A DNA stretch of 55,862 nucleotides from the NCBI GenBank assembly GCA_015491815.1, contig WFVC01000161.1, positions 1 to 55,862 of the forward strand, in the 5' to 3' direction. The position numbers and the translations under genes are program-made. Positions 8,932-17,719 of the stretch are shown in pieces. The notes under the pieces are model-generated. The model had not been told where the DNA came from, made no database searches, and saw nothing but the letters and a program-made list of their open reading frames with translations. Position 1 is the stretch's first letter, and every line of letters begins with the position of its first letter. This stretch comes from Gammaproteobacteria bacterium. Lineage in GTDB: Bacteria; Pseudomonadota; Gammaproteobacteria; UBA6429; Thiohalophilaceae.

Positions 8932-9609
8932 CTATAATTGAGTTCCCGCCAGGGTGATATCCAGCGCTGTCTCTATTCCCGCTGCCTGCTCCAGCGTCGC
9001 CAGCAAAGGCGCTTCGATATGCTGCTGAAGGGTTTCGATATTCTCATTCACACAGGGATAGTTTCCCTGCAACTTGTTGGCGATCCAGCCCTGTAAATGC
9101 AGTCCGCTCTGTTCGATTGCCGCGACGCTTAAAAGCGCATGATTAATGCAACCCAGACGCATGCCCACCACCAGTAAAACCGGCAGCGCCAACATCGTTG
9201 CCAGATCGGCCAGGGTTTGTTGCGCATTCAGGGGAACCAGCCAGCCGCCTACGCCTTCGACCAGCACAAAGTCTGACAATTCTGACAGTGATTGATATGA
9301 CTGCCGTATAATTTCAAAATCAATTTCGACTCCCGCGCGTTCGGCGGCGATATGCGGCGCGATGGCCTCGGCAAAAACATAGGGATTAACCTGCGCATAA
9401 GACGCATCCACACTTGCGGCCTGCTGCAGGCGCAGGGCGTCGTCATTGACATAGCGACCCTTTATTTTTTCCGCGCCGCTGGCGACCGGCTTCATTGCCG
9501 TCGTCCTCAAACCCTGCCGCCTGAGCATTTCAAGCAAGCGGCAACTGACATAGGTTTTACCCACTTCAGTGTCGGTGCCGGTAACGAAAACCCCCCTGGT
9601 TATTTGCAT
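8932..9609 (-). CDS. bioD: Dethiobiotin synthetase BioD
   Basis: Cytosolic ATP-dependent carboxylase of 225 residues that closes the ureido ring on 7,8-diaminopelargonate to give dethiobiotin. The P-loop GTDTEVGKT is at 11-19, MKPVASG at about 39-45 contributes substrate binding, and VEGVGGWLVPL (about 119-129) is the second phosphate/metal motif. Last gene of bioBFHCD; it is separated from bioC by 157 bases that hold repeat C1. No bioA is present in this locus. Confidence 0.95.
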   Translation of the reverse strand: MQITRGVFVTGTDTEVGKTYVSCRLLEMLRRQGLRTTAMKPVASGAEKIKGRYVNDDALRLQQAASVDASYAQVNPYVFAEAIAPHIAAERAGVEIDFEIIRQSYQSLSELSDFVLVEGVGGWLVPLNAQQTLADLATMLALPVLLVVGMRLGCINHALLSVAAIEQSGLHLQGWIANKLQGNYPCVNENIETLQQHIEAPLLATLEQAAGIETALDITLAGTQL

Positions 9610-9638
9610 CTGTTACTTCCCCTTTGCATATTTCATAT

Positions 9639-9772
9639 AAACACAGAGAACACTGAGGCGAAAAGATATGTGTTGAATTTCTGCTTCCTGTGATCTTGTA
9701 TAAGAAAAAGGCAGAATAATGCCTGACATAAAAACTCCGCGTCTTTGCGCCTCAGCGTTCTCTGCGTTATTT
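9639..9772. repeat. Repeat element C1 between bioC and bioD
   Basis: Imperfect inverted repeat with left arm ACAGAGAACACTGAGGCG (9642-9659) and right arm GTCTTTGCGCCTCAGCGTTC and following bases (about 9735-9770). The same motif forms perfect 24-bp arms at 41357-41489. The bioC stop codon (9767-9769) is inside the right arm. Non-coding. Confidence 0.6.
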
Positions 9773-10654
9773 AATCTCATCCGGAGAAATGTACATCTCA
9801 ATCACCTGATTATTTTTGCCCGGTGCGTTTTCACTGCGCCATGCCAGTCCGTAAATCACTTCATGACTAACCGGTAAACGACCCTGTTGCCGATAATCCT
9901 CATAAGCCTGTTGCAACTGTTGCAGGCGTCCCTTACCGGTCAGACCCCGGGCGCGGCCACGCGTGACATTGTGCGCGCCGATTTGTTTTAGATCCTGCAT
10001 GATGCTGCGCACATCGTCATAAGTCACGGTAATCATTTCCATGTCCACAACCGGATCAGAAAAACCCGACTGCAACAGCGCATCCCCTACATCATGCATA
10101 TCCACAAACTGATTGACATGGGTATGAGCATCGACCTTTGCCCAGCAGTGTCGCAATTCTTTTAAGGTATCGGGACCAAAATTGGTGAACAGCAACATGC
10201 CGCCCGGTTTTAACAGCCGCTGGCATTCACTGAACACCGCCAGCAGATCCGGACACCATTGCAGCGTAAGGTTGGAGACGATCATATCCATACTCTCACT
10301 GGCGTAAGGCAGGGCGTTTACGTCCGCACAGACAAAATGATCGCGCCGTTTCAGGCGTCGCAACCAGCCGATTTTTTTTCGCGCCTGTTGCAACATCCCC
10401 TCGGCAAGATCCAGCGCATGAACCTCCGCATCCGGGTATCGTTGAATCAGCGCCTGCTGGCAATAACCGGTGCCCGCGCCCAGATCAAGAATACGCTTCG
10501 GACTAAAGCGAATATAATCCAGTCGTTCGAGTAAGCGATCCCCGACCTCCCGTTGCAACACCGCCGCTTCATCATAAGCGCCGGCCGCCTGTTCAAAACT
10601 GCGGCGCACCTGTGCGCTGTCCAGCGCGGTTTCATCTTGCAGCTTTTCAGGCAT
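9767..10654 (-). CDS. bioC: Malonyl-ACP O-methyltransferase BioC
   Basis: SAM-dependent methyltransferase of 295 residues that methylates malonyl-ACP, disguising it so that fatty-acid synthesis can build the pimeloyl chain. Motif I is ILDLGAGTGYCQQAL (about 50-64); VSNLTLQWCPDL is the typical BioC motif IV. ATG at 10654 overlaps the bioH stop in ATGCCTGA (8 bases); a TTG one codon upstream is also open. The C-terminus runs into repeat C1, which supplies the stop. Confidence 0.93.
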   Translation of the reverse strand: MPEKLQDETALDSAQVRRSFEQAAGAYDEAAVLQREVGDRLLERLDYIRFSPKRILDLGAGTGYCQQALIQRYPDAEVHALDLAEGMLQQARKKIGWLRRLKRRDHFVCADVNALPYASESMDMIVSNLTLQWCPDLLAVFSECQRLLKPGGMLLFTNFGPDTLKELRHCWAKVDAHTHVNQFVDMHDVGDALLQSGFSDPVVDMEMITVTYDDVRSIMQDLKQIGAHNVTRGRARGLTGKGRLQQLQQAYEDYRQQGRLPVSHEVIYGLAWRSENAPGKNNQVIEMYISPDEIK

Positions 10655-11435
10655 CAAGAAAGCCTGTTAATATTTTTTGAAAGGACTCGGCATGCGAAAT
10701 AAACGGCGCATGGCCCGCGCCTTTTATAATCGCGACCTGCGCCTGTGCAAATTCACCGGCAATGCGCTGCAGCGCCGCAGCCGGGGTCAGACTGTCATAC
10801 TCCCCGCCAATCAATTGAACCGGACAGCTTATCCGCCCGGCCTGCCCGCGAAGATCATCGTTTAACAAAATTTTCAATCCTTCATTCAGGCTTGTTATGT
10901 CCGCTTCACCACGCGCGAATAGCTGTTCACGCAAGGCGCGCAGGCCTTCCCGCGCATGAGCGTCGCCCTTAAACTGCAGGGCAAGAAAACGCGATAAGGT
11001 GCTGCGGTAATCTTTGCGCAACTGCGCCGCAAATAATGTCAGCACATCGGCCTCCATGGCATACGGCCAGTCTTCCGCTTTACAAAAACGCAGACTCGAT
11101 GACACCAGCACCAGTTTATCCCGCCTGTGCGGATGCAGGGCAGCCAGATTGGCCGCCAGCATCCCGCCCAGTGACCAGCCCAGCCAGCAGGCGGGTCCAT
11201 GCAGATGCGTATCGGCATAACGGGAAAGCGCCCCGGTGACGCTCGCGAGAGTAAATCCTTCGGCCAATGCCGCGCTGTGTCCATGCCCTGGCAAATCGAC
11301 AATGTGCAGGCGAAAGTTTTGTTCCAGTGCGCGTAACAACGATGCCGGCCAGATACCGCCATGCATGGCCCAGCCGTGCACCAGCACGAGATCGGTTCCC
11401 TGCCCTCGCTGTTCGACATACAGGGAATCAGTCAT
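10647..11435 (-). CDS. bioH: Pimeloyl-ACP methyl ester carboxylesterase BioH
   Basis: Alpha/beta hydrolase of 262 residues that removes the methyl group from pimeloyl-ACP methyl ester, ending the BioC-started cycle. The oxyanion region VHGWAMHGG is at 19-27, the nucleophile is S88 in GWSLGG, and D214 and H242 (GAGHAPF) complete the triad. The start overlaps the bioF stop in ATGACTGA, giving the same 8-base overlap as bioH-bioC. Position inside the bio operon separates it from other esterases. Confidence 0.94.
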   Translation of the reverse strand: MTDSLYVEQRGQGTDLVLVHGWAMHGGIWPASLLRALEQNFRLHIVDLPGHGHSAALAEGFTLASVTGALSRYADTHLHGPACWLGWSLGGMLAANLAALHPHRRDKLVLVSSSLRFCKAEDWPYAMEADVLTLFAAQLRKDYRSTLSRFLALQFKGDAHAREGLRALREQLFARGEADITSLNEGLKILLNDDLRGQAGRISCPVQLIGGEYDSLTPAAALQRIAGEFAQAQVAIIKGAGHAPFISHAESFQKILTGFLDA

Positions 11436-12603
11436 CGAGCGAATTCCTGTTGACTAATTTATCCAGCGCCTCCAGCAGACGATCGAGATCCGCCTGTTCA
11501 TGCTCGGCGCAAAGCGTGATCCGCAATCGCGCCTGATCTTTGGGCACGGTTGGCGGACGGATCGCGCTGATCAAAAAACCCTGTTCATCCAGTTTCTGAC
11601 TCAGACGCACCGCCTTCTCACTGCCGCCCAGCAACAGAGGTTGAATGGCCGTATCGGAAGGCATAAGAGGTAGTTGTAATTGCGCCGCCGCCTGCTTCCA
11701 GTAAGCCACCCGTTTGGCCAGCGTCTCCCGTCGCCAGCTTTCTGTTTGCAACAACTGCAAACTGCTTCGCGTCGCCGCCGCGACCGCCGGTGGCAGGGCG
11801 GTGGTATACACATAACTGCGCGCCTGATTGATCAGCGCTTCAATCAACAGCTCATCGCCTGCGACAAAAGCGCCAAAGGTTCCCAGCGCCTTGCCCAGCG
11901 TGCCCATCAATACCGGCGCCGCCTGCGCATCCAGTCCGGCCTGCTCCAAGGTACCGGCGCCGTGTTGACCCAGCACTCCCAGTCCATGCGCATCGTCAAT
12001 CATCAATAGCGCATCATATTTATCTGCGAGTTGCGCCATCTCGACGACGGGCGCAAGATCGCCATCCATGCTGAACACGCCGTCACTGACGATCAGTTTT
12101 TCTCCTTTGCTACATTGCCCCAGTTTTTCCGCTAATGCGGTCATATCACTATGCGCATAACGCTGCATACGCGCGCGCGATAAAATTCCGGCATCGATTA
12201 AGGACGCATGATTAAGCCTGTCAGCAAACAAGGTATCGCCGCGTTCAAGCAGGGTGGCGATCACGCCAAGGTTGGCCATGTAGCCGGTCGAAAATAACAG
12301 CGCCCGCTGCCTGCCGGTAAACGCCGCCAGTTCTTCTTCCAGCGCATGATGCTCAAAAGAATGACCGTTGATCAAATGCGCCGAACCGCTGCCGACGCCA
12401 TAACGATCCACCGCCTGCTGAAAACTTTTTTTCAGCGCGGGATGACTGGCCAGCCCAAGATAATCATTGCTGCAAAAATTCAGATAGTCACGTCCATTAA
12501 TGGAAACTTTGACGCCCTGTGGCGAGGACATGATTCGACGGCGGCGATAACAATGCGCCTGTTCGCGTTCAGCTAATTGTTGTTTGAGTCGTTCGAATAA
12601 CAC
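11428..12603 (-). CDS. bioF: 8-amino-7-oxononanoate synthase BioF
   Basis: PLP enzyme of 391 residues that condenses pimeloyl-ACP with L-alanine. The PLP lysine is K238 in GTLGKALGTFG; DDAHGLGVLG (203-212) holds the aspartate and histidine that contact the cofactor. The N-terminus LFERLKQQLAERE is family-like, so the GTG at 12603 is the likely start although its ribosome site is weak. Lies 67 bases after bioB in the same operon. Confidence 0.96.
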   Translation of the reverse strand: MLFERLKQQLAEREQAHCYRRRRIMSSPQGVKVSINGRDYLNFCSNDYLGLASHPALKKSFQQAVDRYGVGSGSAHLINGHSFEHHALEEELAAFTGRQRALLFSTGYMANLGVIATLLERGDTLFADRLNHASLIDAGILSRARMQRYAHSDMTALAEKLGQCSKGEKLIVSDGVFSMDGDLAPVVEMAQLADKYDALLMIDDAHGLGVLGQHGAGTLEQAGLDAQAAPVLMGTLGKALGTFGAFVAGDELLIEALINQARSYVYTTALPPAVAAATRSSLQLLQTESWRRETLAKRVAYWKQAAAQLQLPLMPSDTAIQPLLLGGSEKAVRLSQKLDEQGFLISAIRPPTVPKDQARLRITLCAEHEQADLDRLLEALDKLVNRNSLDD

Positions 12604-12670
12604 GGTTTGATTTTTTACCGTTATGCCGTGCGGATGAATCCGCAGCGACAGGAAATCTGATCTGCAATCA

Positions 12671-13645
12671 TTAAACCGCGCGAATGCCGAGACGTTCGAA
12701 TAATTGCATATCAGTATCCGCCGCAGGATTTGAGGTGGTCAGCAATTTTTCACCATAAAAAATGGAATTCGCGCCGGCAAGAAAACACAGCGCCTGCATC
12801 TCATCGCTCATGGACTCCCGACCGGCGGACAGGCGCACCTGTGAACGCGGCATCAGAATGCGCGCCACCGCAATACTGCGCACAAATTCAAGATGATCCA
12901 GATCCGGCGCATTTTCCAGCGGCGTGCCTTCAACCTTGATCAATAAATTGATCGGTACGCTCTCAGGATGCGTTTCCTGATTCGCCAGTTGTTGCAACAG
13001 GCGCACCCGATCGCGGCGGGACTCTCCCATGCCCAGAATCCCGCCGCTGCAAACTTTGATGTTGGCGTCACGCACATGCTGCAGGGTATCGAGCCGATCC
13101 TGATAGGTGCGGGTGCTAATGACTTCACCATAGTATTCCGGCGAGGTATCAAGATTGTGGTTGTAATAATCCAGACCCGCCTGCTTCAGCTCATGGGTCT
13201 GCTCGGGCGTAAGCATGCCCAGGGTCATACAGGTGTCCATGTCCAGCGCTTTCACCGCCCTGACCATTTCCAGCACCGGTTGCAGATCCCGATCTTTTGG
13301 GGAGCGCCAGGCCGCGCCCATGCAGAATCGGCTCGCGCCTTTGGCTTTGGCGGCTTTCGCCGCCTCAATCACCTCATCCAGCGGCAACAGGGGTTCGGAT
13401 TCCAGCTCCGCATCGTGGTGGGCGCTTTGCGGGCAATAACCACAGTCCTCGGAACAACGTCCAGTCTTGATGCTCAATAGCGAGCTGATCTGCACCTCGT
13501 TGGGATTAAAATGCCGGCGATGAATGGTTTGCGCCTGAAACAGGAGATCGTTGAAAGGCAGCGTGAACAGGGTCGCGATTTCCTTTTCCCGCCAGTCATG
13601 GCGCAATTCATCGGGGATTGAAAGGTGAGAGATGCTGGATTCCAT
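12671..13645 (-). CDS. bioB: Biotin synthase BioB
   Basis: Radical SAM enzyme of 324 residues that inserts sulfur into dethiobiotin. The 4Fe-4S ligands are C64, C68 and C71 (CSEDCGYC); the 2Fe-2S ligands by alignment to the E. coli enzyme are C108, C139, C199 and R271. The C-terminus is ordinary. First gene of bioBFHCD, with a clear sigma-70 promoter upstream and ATG at 13645 after GGTAAA. No BirA-type operator could be recognised near the promoter. Confidence 0.97.
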   Translation of the reverse strand: MESSISHLSIPDELRHDWREKEIATLFTLPFNDLLFQAQTIHRRHFNPNEVQISSLLSIKTGRCSEDCGYCPQSAHHDAELESEPLLPLDEVIEAAKAAKAKGASRFCMGAAWRSPKDRDLQPVLEMVRAVKALDMDTCMTLGMLTPEQTHELKQAGLDYYNHNLDTSPEYYGEVISTRTYQDRLDTLQHVRDANIKVCSGGILGMGESRRDRVRLLQQLANQETHPESVPINLLIKVEGTPLENAPDLDHLEFVRSIAVARILMPRSQVRLSAGRESMSDEMQALCFLAGANSIFYGEKLLTTSNPAADTDMQLFERLGIRAV

Positions 13646-13684
13646 TATGATTTACCGGGTTATATACTGAAACGGGAAACGCGA

Positions 13685-13712
13685 ATTCTAGACACTCGCG
13701 CCCATGTGTCAA
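13685..13712 (-). promoter_or_regulatory. Sigma-70 promoter of the bio operon
   Basis: On the minus strand, -35 TTGACA (13712-13707) and -10 TAGAAT (13690-13685) are 16 bases apart. The predicted transcript start is near 13678, about 33 bases before the bioB ATG. The -35 is part of a 12-base palindrome, TGTCAACTGACA, which could be an operator; no regulator is known for it. Confidence 0.7.
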
Positions 13713-13730
13713 CTGACAGGGAGGTCAGAA

Positions 13731-14447
13731 GTGAACAAATGGATAAACTTTAACCGATACTCTATTTTTCCCTGCCTGCTCTGTGGCATGGCGGAATCAA
13801 ACCATCTCGGCATCTGCAATGCCTGCGAACAGGCCTTGCCGCACAACCTTTCCGCCTGCCGGCGCTGCGCCCTGCCGATTCCGGCCGGCAGTCATGTCCG
13901 GCTCTGCGGACAGTGTCTGGATTCAGCGCCCCCCGGCCATCGCGCCTGTGTGCCTTATCTGTATGCCGCCCCGCTTGATGCCCTGCTCACCGGCCTGAAA
14001 TTCCGCCAGCAATTGTACTACGCCCGTTTGCTCGGCGGCCTGCTTGCCCGGCATCTGCAGGAAAATTTAACGCCGTATCCCGAATGCATCGTGCCCGTGC
14101 CCCTGCACCCTTCCCGCCTGCGTCAACGGGGCTATAATCAGGCGCTGGAACTGGCCCGCCCAGTAGCCCGCATTCTCGGCATTAAACTGGAAAAAAATCT
14201 GGTGCGGCGGATTCGCCGGACTCGACCGCAAACCGAATTGAAACAGGCCGCCCGGGCGGCGAATCTACGTCATGCCTTTCAAATTAGCCGTCCCCCGGAC
14301 TACCGCCATATTGCAATTATCGATGATGTGATCACCAGTGGACACACGGTCAACACACTGGCGCAGGCATTTCACAAGGTGGGGGTAAAGAAGGTCGAGG
14401 TCTGGGCGATTGCCCGCGCCGGCCTGCATCTGCCTGCTCAGACATAA
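13731..14447 (+). CDS. comF: ComF family phosphoribosyltransferase-like protein
   Basis: 238 residues. An N-terminal zinc-binding region has CLLCG, CNAC, CRRCALPI and CGQC; the C-terminal phosphoribosyltransferase-type domain has the PRPP-loop signature IIDDVITSGHTVN. The family takes part in DNA uptake in competent bacteria, and GntX in E. coli is a relative; the exact biochemical role is unclear. The frame is open from 13704, but GTG at 13731 has GGGAGGT six bases upstream and is preferred. Divergent from bioB, the common arrangement in gammaproteobacteria. Confidence 0.88.
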   Translation: MNKWINFNRYSIFPCLLCGMAESNHLGICNACEQALPHNLSACRRCALPIPAGSHVRLCGQCLDSAPPGHRACVPYLYAAPLDALLTGLKFRQQLYYARLLGGLLARHLQENLTPYPECIVPVPLHPSRLRQRGYNQALELARPVARILGIKLEKNLVRRIRRTRPQTELKQAARAANLRHAFQISRPPDYRHIAIIDDVITSGHTVNTLAQAFHKVGVKKVEVWAIARAGLHLPAQT

Positions 14448-14481
14448 TCCGGGCCGACGCCGGTATTACAAAAAGCAATAT

Positions 14482-14635
14482 TTAAGGAAGCTCTGATTAA
14501 TTCCGCCGTTCGTGGTGAAGTCCTGAGCCTGACGAAAGGTCGAACCATGAACGCTAAGCATTGTAAAATCATAATGTTAGCTGGTTCACCCTTCGACAGG
14601 CTCAGGGCGAACGGAATTAATCAGAGCTTCCTTAA
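14482..14635. repeat. Repeat element A1 (154 bp)
   Basis: Ends are perfect 24-bp inverted repeats starting TTAAGGAAGCTCTGATTAAT. Internal arms CCTGAGCCTGACGAAAGG and CCTTCGACAGGCTCAGG pair again. The copy at 27025-27178 has the same length and nearly the same sequence in opposite orientation. The right terminus contains the stop codon of the adjacent barrel protein gene (14632-14634). Looks like a MITE: short, non-coding, terminal inverted repeats. Confidence 0.85.
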
Positions 14636-15288
14636 AACCTCAGGCGCAGATCCAGAAATAATCCCTTTGAATCCGGCGCGCGTTGGAGCTGGTTCAGTTG
14701 ATCGTTGGCATATTGCTGATGCTGCCAGCCACCTTCCAGTCCCAGACCACCCGCCCACTCATAAGAGAGCCGGGCTTTGTAATCAAAGCTGGGATTGATC
14801 AGGGAATCAGAGTGACGCCCGATAAAGCCGGCGGACAATCCCTTGAAGGGCAGATCAAACAGAGCCGCAGCATAAAACATGGGCACCGCTTCGCGGAAAT
14901 TATGCCGCTGTTGCGAACCTGCCGTGTAGGACACCGCCTGACCATCGATAACCCGAATATTAAGGCCTAAATTGAAATTCATGCCTTTTTTCACTACCGG
15001 ATATAACAACGCCGCATCGTACTGGCGCAGGCCTGTTGCTTCCGCCGCCAAACTGCTTTCCGCATTCATACTGTCAAAATGAGGCTGCAGTAAGTCATCA
15101 CTCACATTCCATCGACCACCAACATGACCGCTGCTCAGTTGAAAGCGCAGAGGCAATGTCTGACTGTCATCCGCCGATGTTTTCGCGCCCCCCGACACAG
15201 ACGAATAGCTTATCCCGGATAAGGGATCCGCTATTACCGTCACATTGGCAAACAACGCAATAAGCGCAATCGTCAACAAGCGAAACAT
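14632..15288 (-). CDS. Outer-membrane beta-barrel protein (TIGR04219-like)
   Basis: 218 residues with a signal peptide MFRLLTIALIALFANVTVIA and a body of alternating amphipathic strands. It ends LFLDLRLRF with a terminal phenylalanine, as expected for an outer-membrane barrel. The segments MNFNLGLNIRVIDG and MFYAAALFDLPFKGLSAG resemble the TIGR04219 outer-membrane family; role unknown. An upstream in-frame extension to 15408 is unlikely because the ATG at 15288 begins the signal peptide and follows AGGTAG. Its stop codon lies within repeat A1, so the repeat inserted at the very end of the gene. Confidence 0.65.
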   Translation of the reverse strand: MFRLLTIALIALFANVTVIADPLSGISYSSVSGGAKTSADDSQTLPLRFQLSSGHVGGRWNVSDDLLQPHFDSMNAESSLAAEATGLRQYDAALLYPVVKKGMNFNLGLNIRVIDGQAVSYTAGSQQRHNFREAVPMFYAAALFDLPFKGLSAGFIGRHSDSLINPSFDYKARLSYEWAGGLGLEGGWQHQQYANDQLNQLQRAPDSKGLFLDLRLRF

Positions 15289-15546
15289 TATTTTTTCTAC
15301 CTGGCTCACATTCACTTTTTGTTTTTCTGCTGAAAGCATCCCCGACGAGTACGAGGGACAGGAATTATAGTCCAGCCTGTTATAGACAGCTATGTACTGA
15401 GTCAACAATTTTACATTTATATGCTGTTCAGCAAGCTGAATCTATGCAATTAGTCATAATTTTAATAATTTGTGCTATGCATCGTGGATTACTCCGCATA
15501 AAATCCTCAACATAAGATTTTGATTATGTACCAGGGGGAACAAATA

Positions 15547-16452
15547 ATGAATAAATATGGACTACTACTCACCGGCGTATTGGGACTGGCAAGTTATCAG
15601 GCCAGCGCTATCAGCATCGTTTTCGATTACAGCTACGACAGCAGTGGCTTCTTCGCTGATGCGCAGCGCCGCAGTCTGCTGGAAGCCGCCGGTACGGCGT
15701 TAGGCTCCCGTCTGCAGGATAATCTGGGCGCCATTACCTCTGATAGCGTCAACAGTTTTGACGTCAGCTTCAGTAATCCGGGAACAGGCGCCAGCACCTC
15801 CATCAACAATTACAGCATCGTTGAAAATACACTGGTGATTTATACCGGCGGCCGGGATCTGGGTTCAACACTGGGCGTTGGCGGCTATGGCGGTTATTCC
15901 GCCAGCGGCTATTCCAGCTTCTTTGATACGCTTAATCGCGGTCAGACGGGCGTTGACGCCACCCCGCCTACCGACTTTGCCCCCTGGGGAGGCAGCATCA
16001 GTTTTAACACCACCGCCAACTGGTATTTTGATTCAGATCTGTCCACCGATGCGGATATCGTCGGCAATGATTTCTACTCGGTTGCCCTGCATGAGCTGGG
16101 ACATGTACTGGGACTGGGCACGGCCGACTCATGGAATACCTGGGTGAACAATACCGATGGCAGCTTTATCGGCAATAACAGCCTGCTGGCATTCGGCGGC
16201 GCCGTTCCGTTAAACAGCGGCCTGAGTCACTGGGCTGAAAACACCATGAGCACGGTCAATGGGGTTGCGCAGGAAGCCGCCATGGATCCCAACCTGACTA
16301 CCGGCACGCGCAAGTTCTTCACCGAACTGGATTATGCCGCATTACGCGATACCGGCTGGGAAGTCTCCGCGGTGCCGGTTCCGGCGGCGGTCTGGTTATT
16401 TGCCAGCGGTCTGCTTGGCCTGCTGCATTTTGGACGCAGCAAGCGCAAATAA
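15547..16452 (+). CDS. Secreted matrixin-like metalloprotease with VPxPA-CTERM tail
   Basis: 301 residues. The signal peptide ends near residue 21 (ASYQASA). The zinc motif HELGH is at 182-186 followed by VLGLGT; the usual third ligand of the metzincin motif HExxHxxGxxH is replaced by T192. Downstream AMDPN and FTELDYAALRDTGWEV resemble the Met-turn region of PEP-CTERM-associated metalloproteases. The C-terminus VPVPAAVWLFASGLLGL plus basic residues is a VPxPA-CTERM sorting signal for exosortase. ATG 15547 has AGGGGGAA upstream. Followed by a terminator, so a single-gene unit. The exosortase is not in this window. Confidence 0.75.
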   Translation: MNKYGLLLTGVLGLASYQASAISIVFDYSYDSSGFFADAQRRSLLEAAGTALGSRLQDNLGAITSDSVNSFDVSFSNPGTGASTSINNYSIVENTLVIYTGGRDLGSTLGVGGYGGYSASGYSSFFDTLNRGQTGVDATPPTDFAPWGGSISFNTTANWYFDSDLSTDADIVGNDFYSVALHELGHVLGLGTADSWNTWVNNTDGSFIGNNSLLAFGGAVPLNSGLSHWAENTMSTVNGVAQEAAMDPNLTTGTRKFFTELDYAALRDTGWEVSAVPVPAAVWLFASGLLGLLHFGRSKRK

Positions 16453-16473
16453 ACGTCCACTGAAAAATACGAG

Positions 16474-16505
16474 AAAAACCGGCAGCGCTTCCGCCGGTTT
16501 TTTTT
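16474..16505 (+). terminator. Intrinsic terminator after the metalloprotease
   Basis: Stem CCGGC (16479-16483) / GCCGG (16493-16497), 9-base loop, preceded by AAAAA and followed by eight T. Typical rho-independent form; A-U extension lengthens the stem. Confidence 0.85.
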
Positions 16506-16566
16506 CGCCTGTTGCTTTTCAATATCAAGCATGCCGATATCTTCAAGAAACCCGCAGTGAATGCGT

Positions 16567-16572
16567 TATAAT
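16567..16572 (+). promoter_or_regulatory. Possible -10 box for the MscS gene
   Basis: TATAAT 31 bases before the ATG at 16603. No good -35 at 16-18 bases upstream, so only the -10 is supported. Confidence 0.35.
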
Positions 16573-16602
16573 CAAAGCTCTTAACGCCGCCGGTAAAACT
16601 TG

Positions 16603-17700
16603 ATGGAACAACTTGCAACACTCGACTCAAAGCTCAAACCTTTTCTGCATCTGTTCAGTGGAAACCATTATCTTCAGGCATTGATTATTCTTATCTGCGG
16701 CTATCTTGTCGCCCGCGTTTTCAGATGGAGCCTTACCTCCATCATTTATAAATTAACCCACCGTTCACGCACCACTCTCGATGATCAATTCATTGAGCTT
16801 GTCCGTAATCCGGTGTTCTACAGTATTCTGATTATTGCGGCTTCCATCGCCGCCAGTCTTGTATTAGAAGGTCATCCTGAAACAATTATTCTGTCTTTAT
16901 TGAAAACCGCTACGATCATTATCTGGTCGATGTTTATTTTACGTCTGACCCGCATGTTGCTGCGGGCCGCCAGTCAGACAGATGAGCGCTTTCATGTGAT
17001 CAGTGGTCAGACTCTGCCGCTGTTTGAAAATCTGGCCATCATTATCATTGTCGCAATCGCCGTTTATTTTATGTTCGGCGCCTGGAATATCGACATGACC
17101 GCCTGGCTGGCCTCAGCGGGTATCGTCGGCATCGCCATCGGTTTTGCCTCAAAAGATACGCTGGCCAATTTATTTTCCGGGGTTTTTATTCTTGCCGATG
17201 CGCCCTATAAAATCGGCGACTACATCGTGCTGGAAAGTGGCGAGCGCGGCGAAGTTACTCACATTGGCATTCGCAGCACCCGCATTCTTACCCGCGACGA
17301 TGTTGAAATCACCATTCCCAATTCCATCATGGGCAACACCCGCATCATTAATGAATCCGGCGGTCCCTATACCAAATACCGTATACGCCTAAAGGTTGGT
17401 GTCGCCTATGGCTCGGATATCGAGAAGGTAAAAACCGTTTTAATGAAAATTGCGCTGGAGAATGAAAATGTCTGTGAGATTCCCGAGCCACGGGTTCGCT
17501 TTCGCAGCTTTGGCGCATCGAGTCTGGATTTTGAACTGTTAAGCTGGGTGGATGAACCCATGCTGCGCGGACGCGTGCTGGATGCATTGAATACTGAAGT
17601 GTATCTACAGTTTCAGCAAAATGATATCGAGATACCCTTTAGTCAACAGGATATTTATATTAAATCATGGCCGCAGAAAACTGAGGCAAAGGAGGAATAA
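16603..17700 (+). CDS. MscS-family mechanosensitive ion channel
   Basis: 365 residues, inner membrane; the family opens under membrane tension and releases solutes after osmotic downshock. Helices lie near 20-40, 68-88, 95-115 and 140-162, and the pore helix is GIVGIAIGFASKDTLANLFS (about 173-192), followed by the MscS cytoplasmic domain with GDYIVLESGERGEVTHIGIR. It is larger than E. coli MscS (286 residues), with one or two extra helices at the N-terminus. ATG 16603 is preferred to TTG 16600. Convergent with mshN, 19 bases apart. Confidence 0.85.
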   Translation: MEQLATLDSKLKPFLHLFSGNHYLQALIILICGYLVARVFRWSLTSIIYKLTHRSRTTLDDQFIELVRNPVFYSILIIAASIAASLVLEGHPETIILSLLKTATIIIWSMFILRLTRMLLRAASQTDERFHVISGQTLPLFENLAIIIIVAIAVYFMFGAWNIDMTAWLASAGIVGIAIGFASKDTLANLFSGVFILADAPYKIGDYIVLESGERGEVTHIGIRSTRILTRDDVEITIPNSIMGNTRIINESGGPYTKYRIRLKVGVAYGSDIEKVKTVLMKIALENENVCEIPEPRVRFRSFGASSLDFELLSWVDEPMLRGRVLDALNTEVYLQFQQNDIEIPFSQQDIYIKSWPQKTEAKEE

Positions 17701-17719
17701 ACAGAAGAAGCCCAACACC

